From contig JASFYU010000182.1 in assembly GCA_045046905.1 (NCBI GenBank), positions 1 to 20,703 of the forward strand: a DNA stretch of 20,703 nt, given 5' to 3'. The notes under the pieces are model-generated. The model ran no database searches and was not told the DNA's origin. It saw only the letters and a list, made by a program, of their open reading frames with translations. Every line of letters begins with the position of its first letter. The stretch's first letter is position 1. The stretch comes from JASFYU01 sp045046905 (lineage in GTDB: Bacteria; Bacteroidota; Bacteroidia; Flavobacteriales; Flavobacteriaceae). This document shows positions 8,153 to 17,000 of this stretch, piece by piece. The translations under genes were made by a program, and so were the position numbers.

Positions 8153-8918
8153 GGTTCTGTCGCATCTAAGTTAGCAAAACTAAACATTTACATTTGTCGG
8201 CAAAAAAAGAAATGTTCAAAGGCCATTGTTTTCCCAAATCAATCATATTACATGCCGTTTACTAGAAATTACGATTTAGTCTCAGTTATCGAGATATTGA
8301 AGAACTGATGACTATAAGAAGAGTTAAAGTAGATCATGCGACCATTTAACGTTAGGTATTTTAGTTTGCCCCACTTGTGGAATTGCAATTCAAAAAAAGA
8401 AAAAAATCGGTTAGAAAAAGATGGAGAATGGATGAGACTTATATAAAAGTAAAAGGTGAGTGGCGATATTTATATAGAGCTGTTGATATAGCAGGTAATA
8501 CGGTGGACTTCCTTTTAACTAAAAGAGGACAATGTATAGCCCATAAATTCTTAATCAAGGCTATTACCGATAATGGCAGGCCAGAACTAATAAATATCGA
8601 TAAGAGCGGTGCCAATAGCTCAGCAATAAAACTATATAACAGGAGAAATTATTCTAGAATCAAGATAAGGCAATGCAAATACCTCAATAATATAGTGGAT
8701 CAGGATCATCGTATGATCAAATGGCGAATAATATAAGGTTTGATATTTAAGGAATTTAAATCAGCAAAAAGGACAATTGCTGGAATAGAAATAGTGAGAA
8801 TGTTAAAGAAGATCAACTGTTGAACACTAAAAACTCAACTTACAAACCCTTTATCTCATTAGCATCATAGAACAAGATTCAAATCAAACTTTTATACTTA
8901 TTTTGAACAGATGCGACA
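8153..8918 (+). mobile_element. Decayed IS6-family insertion sequence
   Basis: The left end GGTTCTGTCGCATCT (8153-8167) and the internal part of the right end, AGATGCGACA (8909-8918), are inverted repeats flanking an IS6-type transposase remnant. The outermost right bases (expected GAACC) are missing, as sequence changes to the integrase remnant after 8918. The size of about 770 bases fits IS6 elements. A solitary matching end lies at 10197-10213. Confidence 0.75.
8212..8870 (+). pseudogene. IS6-family transposase pseudogene with multiple nonsense codons
   Basis: One frame from ATG 8212 reads as an IS6 transposase interrupted by TAG 8263, TAA 8347, TAG 8353, TAG 8362 and TAA 8734. A frameshift near 8811 is needed to reach the natural end at TAG 8868. 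Recognisable parts are FSLSYRDIEELMTIRRVKVD (N-terminal HTH), RWRMDETYIKVKGEWRYLYR with the first catalytic Asp, AVDIAGNTVDFLLTKR, LINIDKSGANSSAIK with the second Asp, and IRQCKYLNNIVDQDHRMIKW followed by FKSAKRTIAGIE. In relatives the third acidic residue, a Glu, sits where VDQDH reads here, so this catalytic position may also be changed. The stops sit where relatives have Tyr, Gln, Trp or Lys codons, consistent with point mutations. It cannot make an active enzyme. Confidence 0.85.
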
Positions 8919-8919
8919 T

Positions 8920-9364
8920 GCCGTCAATCCTGAACGTTTTAAATAGAAATTTCGAAATATACTTTTGAGTGGTAAAGTAGTTCTTTTGAGTTCCCCACTT
9001 TAATTTATCTACCATATCTTCATTATGGCAATTTATAATATCATTGATAGAATGGTGTTGTTCGTCTTCCCTTAGATATCATGTCTTTATGGCTTGACAT
9101 GTTATGAACTTATGCTCATTTTTTAAGTCTCGAGAGCATTTAAAAAGACTACTATACACTTCATCCAGATAATTATTGAGTATTCGGGCTTTCTGGTTTG
9201 TTCTCCGCACACGCCCTTTATGAACGAGCTGTTACTTTCCGTTATAAACTAATGGTTGCTCGTTTGTCATTTACCGTGATCCTTGTGTAAATTGATGCTT
9301 GGCTGTCCTTTACCCTAGAGAAATTTGCCCAGAACAAGATACTGAAGGTTGAAGATGTTTTCAT
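8920..9364 (-). pseudogene. Tyrosine recombinase (integrase) N-terminal remnant
   Basis: From ATG 9364 on the minus strand, MKTSSTFSILFWANFSRVKD continues with SQASIYTRITVNDKRATISL, the arm-DNA-binding domain seen at the start of Bacteroidota tyrosine recombinases, and then hits a TAA. A shifted frame further on reads KARILNNYLDEVYSSLFKC, FITCQAIKT-stop-YLREDEQHH, INDIINCHNEDMVDKLKWG and TQKNYFTTQKYISKFLF, which is the SAM-like core-binding domain. The gene breaks off at about 8920, where the IS6 remnant begins, so the catalytic domain (R-H-R-Y) is missing. At least two stops and a frameshift make it a pseudogene. It marks a former integrative element. Confidence 0.75.
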
Positions 9365-9560
9365 GATTTCGTCTTTTTGTTAATACAAATTTCTGTTATC
9401 AGACGATAAGTCAAATCACTGATAAAGTTACATTTATTTACCCTACAAGTCGGCAAATTTTAACAAATTGGTCAACACTTTTCAAAAAGTAAGTTTGTTA
9501 TCCGATTTGTTGACGTTTTTAATCAGATTTTATCAATTTTTATGATATCCATAAAAACAC

Positions 9561-9594
9561 AAAAACCTGTAAATCATAAGATTAACAGGTTTTT
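9561..9594. terminator. Perfect 10-bp-stem hairpin, terminator-like
   Basis: AAAAACCTGT (9561-9570) and ACAGGTTTTT (9585-9594) are exact inverted repeats around a 14-base loop that can itself pair AATC with GATT. With A-run and T-run flanks it could terminate transcription in both directions. It lies between the integrase remnant and the putative attachment word. Confidence 0.5.
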
Positions 9595-9615
9595 GGTATA
9601 GACTGTTACTATAAT

Positions 9616-9630
9616 TTGTCGGGATGACAG
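9616..9630 (-). other. tRNA 3'-end-like sequence, possible old attachment-site core
   Basis: TTGTCGGGATGACAG reads on the minus strand as CTGTCATCCCGAC, which resembles the T-arm/acceptor 3' end of a proline-type tRNA. The T-loop consensus (GGTTCGAATCC) does not follow, so only about 13 bases are kept. Integrases of this type often use tRNA 3' ends as attachment sites, and the integrase remnant starts about 250 bases away. Confidence 0.35.
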
Positions 9631-9675
9631 AACTAACTGTATATCCACAATATGTTTAATATCAATAAGTTACTT

Positions 9676-9710
9676 TACTTTTTCAAACACAGGTAACCGA
9701 ATAGGTAACC
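9676..9710 (+). repeat. Intergenic repeat with paired AGGTAAC half-sites (copy 2)
   Basis: TACTTTTTCAAACAC is followed by AGGTAAC-CGAAT-AGGTAAC. It is the same layout and orientation as 1125-1160, with a one-base shorter spacer. A TTATCAAAATAAA word at 9727-9739 is the exact inverse complement of TTTATTTTGATAA in the 1178-1193 region next to copy 1. Confidence 0.5.
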
Positions 9711-9844
9711 TAAGCCTCAATTTTACTTATCAAAATAAAGGTAAATAGAAATATTTACACAAACGACAATAAAAAACGACAAATTAAATCTTCCAAGGAT
9801 TTGACTTGAGTTTGGTTCTCAGCCAGTCAACTATAGTGCAAACA

Positions 9845-9929
9845 ATGAAGAAAATTGAAATGGAAATTTCTAGCCAAAAAATAGCTGCATGACTCTTATC
9901 AAATTATCCACTTTTTTGTTGCAAGTCCA
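9845..9929 (+). mobile_element. 3' tip of a second IS150-like IS3 element (orfB tail plus right end)
   Basis: The frame from 9845 reads MKKIEMEISSQKIAA then TGA at 9890-9892, matching the orfB C-terminus ELELEMNNQKLAA of the left IS3 copy. After a short spacer comes the right terminal repeat ATCCACTTTTTTGTTGCAAG ending TCCA at 9929. Everything upstream in this element is lost or unrecognisable. Its outer end joins the IS5 fragment directly, as if the IS3 had inserted into the IS5 transposase gene. Confidence 0.65.
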
Positions 9930-9930
9930 A

Positions 9931-10173
9931 CCCATTATCGGTCACCTTAAATCGAACCATAGAGTGGCAAGGAACTTTCTCAAGGGACAGTTGGGCGACA
10001 GTATCAACTTTATCATCGCAGCGGCAGGGTTCAACTTCAAAAATTTGATGGTAAAACTTAAAGAGCAAGCTCTTTGGCCATGTTTTGAAATCCAAAATAT
10101 AAGCGATAACACATTTTGGTATTGGAGAAAAAGAAAAACTCAAATATTAATCCAATCGACAACTCTTTTTTAA
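9931..10173 (+). pseudogene. IS5-family transposase, C-terminal fragment
   Basis: Eighty codons read PIIGHLKSNHRVARNFLKGQ, LGDSINFIIAAAGFNFKNLM and VKLKEQALW, ending at TAA 10171-10173. This is the conserved C-terminal block of IS5-type transposases, which normally reads IEPIIGHLKSDHRM...RNYLKG. The junction with the IS3 end replaces the residues just before PIIGHLK, so the catalytic Glu that precedes this motif is absent. No start codon or expression signal belongs to it. The reading frame is still clean, which suggests truncation rather than long decay. Confidence 0.75.
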
Positions 10174-10196
10174 GGCTCGACTAATTACAAATATTC

Positions 10197-10213
10197 ACAG
10201 ATGCAACAGAACC
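10197..10213 (-). repeat. Solitary IS6 terminal inverted repeat
   Basis: ACAGATGCAACAGAACC is the inverse complement of the IS6 left end at 8153-8169 with two or three differences, and both are flanked outside by AT. No IS6 transposase sequence adjoins it. It may be the displaced right end of the 8153 element or the remains of another copy. Confidence 0.5.
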
Positions 10214-10431
10214 ATAGAAAATGCAGCTAATACATCGCACCTATATATGGATTCTGACACATTCAAGCCCTAAGACCCAATACAGTTAATTAAAGTAAGT
10301 TAAGCATTTTTATTAGCCTATTACTTTTTTATCTTAGCTACCTAAAAAAGAAATCTTCAGGTCTTATTCCAAGCTCATAAAGGGCATGAAGAGCACCTTT
10401 AGTTTTTTAGCAAATTCCATAATAAAACTCA

Positions 10432-11832
10432 ATGAAAAAATCAGCCAAAAAAGAATTTACAAGAAGAAATTTTATAAAAGGAGCCTCGCTTTCCGCCTCC
10501 GGAATCATGATTATACCTCGACATGTATTGGGCGGAAAAGGTTTTGTGGCTCCCAGTGATAAAGTAACTGTAGGCATTGTTGGCGCAGGAGGAAAAGGAA
10601 AAGAAAATACAGCTGCATTATTAAAACATAAAGATGTGCAGGTAGTTGCCATTGCCGACCCTGCAGACTTTTGGGATTTAGAACGTTTCTATTATAAAAC
10701 AACAGCTGGTCGTGGACCTGTAAAGCAAATGATAGAAGGTGAAAGGCCTAAGGAAAAAGTGAAGGAGTATTTGGATTTTCGCAAAATGCTGGAAAAGGAA
10801 AAATCAATTGACGCTATTATGTGCTCTACCCCTGACCACACACATGCCTATGTTTCCCTATTGTCCATGCGAGCAGGGAAGCATGTCTTTTGTGAAAAGC
10901 CACTAACCCATAATATATGGGAAGCCAGGGAAGTACAGCGTGTAGCCAAAGAAACTGGTCTGGCCACTCAAATGGGTAATAGTGGACATAGTACCGATGG
11001 CATAAGAGAAACTGTTGAGTACCTCAGAGATGGTGCTATTGGAAAAGTAAAAGATATTCATGCCTGGGTACCTGTCTCCAGGTGGAACCCTACACTTCAA
11101 GGGCTGCCTAAGGGAACCTCAAAATTACCAAATAACTTTAATTGGGACCTATGGCTGGGACCGCGCGAAGTTAGAGATTACCATGAAGCCTACACCCCGG
11201 TTACTTGGCGTGATTTCTGGGCCTTTGGTTGTGGTGCCATGGGCGACTTTGGTTGCCACGATATGGATGCCGCAGTTTGGGCTTACGGCCTGCAGGCACC
11301 TGAAACCGTTGAGCTCAAACCTGCAGGTTATAATGATTCAGAAATAGCCCCTTATGGTGAAATAGGTTACTATAATTTTGCAGGAAAAGGTAACCAATCA
11401 CCCATTAAGCTTACTTGGTATTCCGGTGGTCTACGACCGGAACTTCATGAAGCATTGCCTCAAGGGTATAGCTGGCCAAGTAGAGGTACCATGTTTGTCG
11501 GAGATAAAGGTATATTGGTAAACGAAGGTGGCAACCGAGCCCCCAAGTTGTTCCCTGAGAGTTTAGAGAAATCATATACGCCTCCCAAGCCTTCAATTGT
11601 ACGTTCCAATGGACATTATAGAGACTGGATAGATGCCATTAAGGGTGGGCATTCGGCGAACTCTAATTTTGAATATGGATCTCGTTTAACTGAAATCACT
11701 CTTTTAGGAGTGCTTTCACTAAGATTAGGGGGCGAAAAAATTTATTGGGATGCCAAGAACATGAAAGCAACAGGGTTACCAGAAGCCGACAAGTTCATTC
11801 AGGAGCCAATACGAAAAGGGTGGGAAATGTAA
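10432..11832 (+). CDS. Tat-exported Gfo/Idh/MocA-family oxidoreductase
   Basis: 466 residues. A twin-arginine signal, FTRRNFIKGASLSASGIM, precedes a Rossmann domain with GIVGAGGKGKEN, an STPDHTHA strand-loop and the family EKP motif with Lys156 (FCEKPLTHN). The C-terminal alpha/beta domain holds the likely active-site His276/Asp277 (GDFGCHDMDAAVW), WLGPREVRDYHEAYTP and a C-terminal HYRDWIDAIKGG block typical of exported Bacteroidota and Planctomycetes members. It would oxidise or epimerise a sugar-type substrate with bound NAD(P), exported folded by Tat with its cofactor. It stands alone on the + strand, after the IS graveyard and converging on the ceramidase-fold operon. No clear promoter or ribosome-binding site was seen. 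The substrate is unknown. Confidence 0.85.
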   Translation: MKKSAKKEFTRRNFIKGASLSASGIMIIPRHVLGGKGFVAPSDKVTVGIVGAGGKGKENTAALLKHKDVQVVAIADPADFWDLERFYYKTTAGRGPVKQMIEGERPKEKVKEYLDFRKMLEKEKSIDAIMCSTPDHTHAYVSLLSMRAGKHVFCEKPLTHNIWEAREVQRVAKETGLATQMGNSGHSTDGIRETVEYLRDGAIGKVKDIHAWVPVSRWNPTLQGLPKGTSKLPNNFNWDLWLGPREVRDYHEAYTPVTWRDFWAFGCGAMGDFGCHDMDAAVWAYGLQAPETVELKPAGYNDSEIAPYGEIGYYNFAGKGNQSPIKLTWYSGGLRPELHEALPQGYSWPSRGTMFVGDKGILVNEGGNRAPKLFPESLEKSYTPPKPSIVRSNGHYRDWIDAIKGGHSANSNFEYGSRLTEITLLGVLSLRLGGEKIYWDAKNMKATGLPEADKFIQEPIRKGWEM

Positions 11833-12117
11833 TACTGGAAGGCTACATCAATACATATTCCGTAATTTCACATATGCCACCAAAATATATCACAAAGAAA
11901 AGATGCAGATAAACTGCGCCCTTCCAAACTAACAACCTAACTCAATTTATTGATAAAGAAGTATACAGTGTAGCAAAAAAGCTTTTTTTGAAGTTTGTTT
12001 TTTTTAAAATAATAAATCGTTTTTTGACCAATGAATAATTGATGACATTTGTCAACTGTGGTTGTAAGGTGTTTGATGAGAATGCCAATAACATATTTTG
12101 ATAGGTAAGTTGATAGG
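11833..12117. terminator. AT-rich convergent intergenic region with palindromic A/T hairpin
   Basis: This lies between two convergent transcription units. CAAAAAAGCTTTTTTTG at 11974-11990 is a self-complementary word followed by more T runs and might end transcription from either side; with almost no G-C pairs it is a weak candidate. GATAGGTAAGTTGATAGGTTA at 12099-12119 loosely recalls the AGGTAAC repeats. No gene was found. Confidence 0.3.
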
Positions 12118-13950
12118 TTAATTTCTTTTCTTTTCTAATCCTTCAAAATATCCTAAGACTGCCTCTTTAAGTTCTGTTTCTACCGAAGGGGTAAATGGAG
12201 AAACCCGCTCCACCTCATAGCCACCACGCGGCCAAGCGGATTCGGTAGGTAAATAACCCAGCCATCCATTGGTGTATCCAAAAAAGAAAGTGTGGGGAAA
12301 AGAAGAACGATCACGAATCTCGTTAGATATTTCATTGAATAACTCCACTGGTGCACCCCATATAGCTATATCATTATTAATTGTCAAGAAACGAACTGGT
12401 AGTTTAACCATTTTAATTCCATTATTAGTAGAAGTATAGGCATCTAGATCTGATGGCCAGCCAAGACCAGGTTTTCTAGGAGTATTTACGGTCAGTGCTC
12501 CGGAATTCAATGCTATGTCATTGGTTGTAAACGAAATCCTTCGGTTTGCCTCTATAATCTTATCACCTAGAAGTACACGGAATTCCCCCAAATGTCCTTT
12601 TTTTGGATCTGGGTACACACTGTAGATAGGAGCGATATTACCTGCGGCGCCATTGATAAAGAGAAGTGGTGCCCCAATCTCTTGCTCCACATACTCAGAA
12701 ACAATGCCTGGGGCATCACCACTAATTTCTAAGTTTTTCCCTCCCAAAACGGTCCCGTGTATGGCATAATTAGCGATTAGAGCCAATGGGCTGCCATCAC
12801 CTTTGTCTATGCGTATGAGGCCAATACGGCGATCGACCGCTCCATCAGGGTTTATGCCAAGAGAGGCTTTACCGTTCACATCTATTGCCCTCCGGTTAAT
12901 GTTGGCACGTGAAAAGCCCCAGCCTACACCTAACCGTGCAGGTTCGAGGTTTTTTCGTGCTTCTAAAATGCCATCTATCAATTGCTGTTCTACCATGGCG
13001 GTATAGGCGGAATCGATTTCGTGTTCGATTCGCTCTCCCATATAGGTGCCATAGATACCTGGCACACCAACTTCTGGTGCCGAGTGGGTATGGGTAACCG
13101 TCCACCATAGATCGACCGGTTCGATGTGATGCAGTTTCTGGAGCCTAGCCGCAACTTTGTCATATTCAGATGGAGAGAATAAGCAAATATCGCTCGAAAT
13201 GATAAAGAATTGTTTTCTACCGTCATCCATTGCCAAAATCCGATGAAAAATACTGTCGTAAACACCCTTGGATTGTCTTTCCCCATAACCCAAAAGATAT
13301 TGGGAATCTGATGGTGTGATGTTTCTTTTCACGACGGCCGCCCTAAATTCAGAACCTGTTGATGATTTATGCCCCGAAGCATTGGTTCCAGATAGAACTA
13401 ATTTCACTTCCCTTAAATCTAACAGTGCACCTTCCTTAAATTCAGAGTCTGGTTTGAGAATTATCGACTGCCGACCTTCCGATAGATGGATACGTCCAAT
13501 TTTTATAATCTTGAAGGTTTCCCTCGAACCGCTTTTGGCTACCTCACTTTTCAGTTCAATACCGCCGGCTATTAAAACAAAAGGCTTTCCGGCCTCTTCA
13601 TCCGAAACTGACCATTCCAAAAAAACATCGTATTCACCGCTTTTTTTTACCAAAACATTCCATTTTACCTGGTCTTTTGATGTAAACCAACCAAAAGCTT
13701 TCCATTCCGGCATATATTTAATCTCCGGCCCTATTGCTTTCGCCATTTCTGCACTTAGCCTCAGTGATCCATTGGATTCTGGCCGGACCAATAAGTCATT
13801 TTGAATAAAAGAGATACCCATGGCCTGGAAAGAAATTAACAGAAAAAAAATAGCCAACAAAGAACTGGAATAATAACGATTTTTAAGCCTTTTTAAAGCC
13901 TTATTCAACCTGGCTTTTTCTAACGAGAATTTGATTTTGATGGAATTCAT
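12118..13950 (-). CDS. Exported ceramidase-fold hydrolase with N-terminal carbohydrate-binding-like domain
   Basis: 610 residues. A basic N-terminus and hydrophobic segment at about 30-45 (SSLLAIFFLLISFQAMG) indicate export. Residues about 55-187 form a beta-sandwich-like module (WNVLVKKSGEYDVFLEWSVS ... LLDLREVKLVLSG) resembling galactose-binding/CBM modules. A Ser/Gly linker leads to a neutral/alkaline-ceramidase N-terminal-type domain (about 202-605). Probable zinc-site residues are His287/His289 (TVTHTHSAPE), His398 (NYAIHGTVLG), Glu536 (GAPVELFNE) and Tyr566 (NGWLGYLP). The segment GNIAPI (437-442) sits where ceramidases have GDVSPN, so the catalytic Ser is Ala440. The long C-terminal ceramidase domain is absent. 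It is the last gene of the minus-strand operon, 60 bases after the heme lipoprotein. It probably hydrolyses an amide or related bond, but I would not call it a ceramidase. Confidence 0.8.
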   Translation of the reverse strand: MNSIKIKFSLEKARLNKALKRLKNRYYSSSLLAIFFLLISFQAMGISFIQNDLLVRPESNGSLRLSAEMAKAIGPEIKYMPEWKAFGWFTSKDQVKWNVLVKKSGEYDVFLEWSVSDEEAGKPFVLIAGGIELKSEVAKSGSRETFKIIKIGRIHLSEGRQSIILKPDSEFKEGALLDLREVKLVLSGTNASGHKSSTGSEFRAAVVKRNITPSDSQYLLGYGERQSKGVYDSIFHRILAMDDGRKQFFIISSDICLFSPSEYDKVAARLQKLHHIEPVDLWWTVTHTHSAPEVGVPGIYGTYMGERIEHEIDSAYTAMVEQQLIDGILEARKNLEPARLGVGWGFSRANINRRAIDVNGKASLGINPDGAVDRRIGLIRIDKGDGSPLALIANYAIHGTVLGGKNLEISGDAPGIVSEYVEQEIGAPLLFINGAAGNIAPIYSVYPDPKKGHLGEFRVLLGDKIIEANRRISFTTNDIALNSGALTVNTPRKPGLGWPSDLDAYTSTNNGIKMVKLPVRFLTINNDIAIWGAPVELFNEISNEIRDRSSFPHTFFFGYTNGWLGYLPTESAWPRGGYEVERVSPFTPSVETELKEAVLGYFEGLEKKRN

Positions 13951-14010
13951 AATTATTACTTTACTATTTTTAGCTTTCTATAAGTACTTACTTTTAAGCC
14001 GACCGTACCA

Positions 14011-17000
14011 TTATTTCACCTCCCGAATATAGGCCAACAAATCTGCCATTTCCTGTTGATCAATAGTATTTTCCAATCCTGCCGGCATAGCTGACATCCC
14101 TAATGGTTGCAATGACTGAATATCCTGACGAGAAATAGTTGTTTCCTGTTGTCCACCAGCTTTGCGCAGTGTGATAGCTGTAGAAGTTTCCGCCGAAACA
14201 ATCCCCTGTATTGATTCGCCACCAATAAGCGTCACCGTCCAAAGATCATATCCATCTGCTATCGATTGGGCCGGATCTAAAATATCGTTAAGAATGGAAG
14301 CTAGTTGCCGGTTTCTTATAGTGGCAAGATCGGGGCCGTAATTGGTTCCCATTTTGCCTCCGATTTGATGGCAGATGGCGCAGTTCTCTTGAAAGACCTG
14401 CTTGCCTTGTACTGCCTTTCCCGACAACTCAAGAGAAGCTGCATATTGCTTCACGATTTCCTGTCTCTGATTATCCTCATCCTCAGAAAATAGGGCACGG
14501 GCAGTGTCTTTATGTGTTTGATCTTTGCTCGTCATGAGGCGTACAGCAAGTGCACGGTCTATATTCGTTTTCTGTATCCGTCCTGTTTCGATAGCGTCCA
14601 AGAGTAAGCCCGTTCTACTCGAATTGCTGAGAAAAGTCTGTAAGGCTGCACTTCGTACTTCCGGCGTCATTACCTGCCACTGTTCTAGAACATAATCGCT
14701 CACCGTCTGGTCAGGAATGGAACTAAGTGTTCGTAATGCTGCCAGCTGAACAGCTAATGGTTCATCGGGCACAATCAATTTATTCAACAAAGAGATATGT
14801 CGTTCAGGATTACCAAGTGCCAGAAAGTATATGGCTTCCGCCCTGCGCTCTGCCGACAAACTCGTATCACCTGCCATTCGCTCGGCCCGTTGTAATGCCG
14901 TCGCGGTTTTTGCACCATCAGAAAGGGCTATCTCATTTAACATCTGTAAAGACGCTTCCCTGACAGATGTTGATGGATGATGAAAAAAAGATCGAATCAA
15001 TGAATTTTGCTCCACCTGAAAATCGGAAGAGAGCAATTCTTTGCCTTTAATTCCATTTGCCAGGCCCTCAAGTACTGGTGCCTGCCACGTATAAACTTCT
15101 TTCGAACCGATATTCGTGGCTTTTCCCACGAGCCGCTGAATCTCTTTGCTCTGTCCGGATTTTCCTATCATAGCACTCAATCGCCGAATAAGTGAGGCAT
15201 ATGCCGGGACATCTCCCTCAAAGCGATCGAGAACTGCCTCCAACAAGTTATTTCCTTGGAGGGAAGTCGCAGAAAGTGCTGCAACTTGAATCCACTCATC
15301 TTGAATATCCTTAAATAACATCGCTTGTCTTGCCTCTATAACAGATGGTGTATCAACAAACCCCAATGTAAGCATCAATTGATACCTTACTTTCAGATCC
15401 TCATCATCCTGCAGGGAAAGTAATGCATCAATTATCGAAGCCTCATCGAGGTGTAATTCAGCCAGCCTTATTGCGTTTTCCCGAATACCTGGAACCTTGT
15501 CCGTTAGAACCTGTTTTATCATTTTCGTAGAAAGCCGTCCCAATCCCTGTAATGTCCATAAGGCGTGAAGCCGTCCCAAAGGAGATTCAATATTTTTGGC
15601 CATTTGCCTTAATAGGGGAACAGCTTCCTTATCTTTCCTATCCAGTAAAAGGCGTTGCGCATTACGGCGCCACCAAATATTGGGACTGGCCAATGCATCT
15701 ACCAGTTGCTCAATCGAAGTATCCCCTAGACGCAAACCTTTAAGTTGATTAACAGATTTTGTTACAGTAGGCGTAATGCGATAAATACGACCCTTTTCAG
15801 TTCCATCATAAAGTTCACCGGATTGGATTACCTCTTCTGCCATCCATTCCGGATGCTCAATGATTTTTCGGTAATAGTCGATTACATATAGGGCACCATC
15901 CGGTCCTATATAAAAGTTGACAGGACGGAACCAAGAATCGGTGGAGGCAAGAAACTCCTTTTGTTGATAAACACGAGATGCAGTATAGCTGACCCCGTCA
16001 TCAGCTAACCTGTCGGCATGAACAAGATTGCTTACCGGTTCAGCAACGAAGGTCAAGTTGTCAAATTCTATTGGAAACGCCCCGCCTTGATATGTTTCAA
16101 GGCCTGTGGCCGAAGTAAAAACCCCTACAGAGGTCAGCAATTGGTGCTGTGGGTTTTTGGTAATGGGGAACACATCGGCAGGATGGCCATGGTCTGAAAG
16201 AGATTGGGTAACCCTTGTTACTAGTAGGTCAGGGTTGCGATGGAGGTATCGCGCGGCTATAAGTTCTTGGAAGATGTGATTGGAATTGGTAACCAAAAGG
16301 TGATGACCCCAAGGGTCAAATGTATGACCGAATTGTGTAGCGGCAGCGGTCATTTCCAACTCATGGCTATCAGGTCGGAAGCGGATATTGCGGCCATTGG
16401 CATTTTTGGGTAGACGTGGATACTGGGGTTGTTGGGGATAAAAGATATCTTTCCCTTCATCACCGAACTCTTTCTTATAAGATTGCGTAGCAACTGAAGA
16501 CTCATGGGCCATGTAAATCCAATTATCCAGACCATACAAAGGGTTATTCAGGTTATGCTGCGGATTTGACAAAGCAAAACCGGTGAGTATGATTTCCCTG
16601 ACATCTGCTTTTCCGTCACCATTTGTATCTTCCAAGTAAATAACATTGGGAGCATCAGTTACTAGGACACCTTTTTTCCAGCGCATGATACCTGTGGGAA
16701 GCATAAGCCCATCGGCAAAGACAGTGCTATTGTCGACTTGTCCGTCACCATCGTCATCAATTAATAATTTTATCTTGCCTGTACCACTTTTGTCCAAGGG
16801 ATAGCCGTGCATTTCTACCACATACATCAGTCCGTTTTCATCTATCATCATATCTACGGGATCGGCAATCAGAGGTTCCGAAGCGACCAATTCGATTTCA
16901 AAACCTGACGCTATCTCTAAGGTCGAAAGTGCATCCTCCGCTGATTCACTATAAGGAGAACTTTGCTCATTAAGGCAGCTTACAATAATTACGGGCAAAC

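Larger units (their letters stand above)
9365..9844. other. AT-rich non-coding stretch upstream of the integrase remnant
   Basis: No gene-like frame was found. It holds a perfect 10-bp-stem hairpin (9561-9594), a tRNA 3'-end-like word (9616-9630) and copy 2 of the AGGTAAC repeat (9676-9710). The last 50 or so bases may be badly decayed IS3 orfB sequence leading into the readable tail at 9845. Confidence 0.5.

Noticed and set aside
8263..8736. Stop-codon recoding (TAG/TAA read as amino acids) in the IS6 transposase
   Set aside because: Stops fall at positions of several different amino acids and a frameshift is also present, while neighbouring genes use TAG and TAA as normal stops. Decay is the simpler explanation.
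9365..9660. CRISPR array or tandem repeat in the AT-rich stretch
   Set aside because: No regularly spaced repeats were found; only one perfect hairpin and scattered short AT words.
9904..10143. Minus-strand frame across the IS3/IS5 junction
   Set aside because: It is antisense to the IS5 transposase fragment, which has clear conserved sequence on the plus strand.
9889..10173. A 94-codon gene starting at ATG 9889
   Set aside because: The first 14 codons translate the IS3 terminal repeat; only 9931-10173 is transposase sequence, so it is a fusion artefact and not a gene.
13316..13804. Plus-strand open frame (162 codons) opposite the 610-residue hydrolase
   Set aside because: It is antisense to a clear beta domain and linker of the real gene; the Ser/Thr/Pro-rich composition is a reading shadow.
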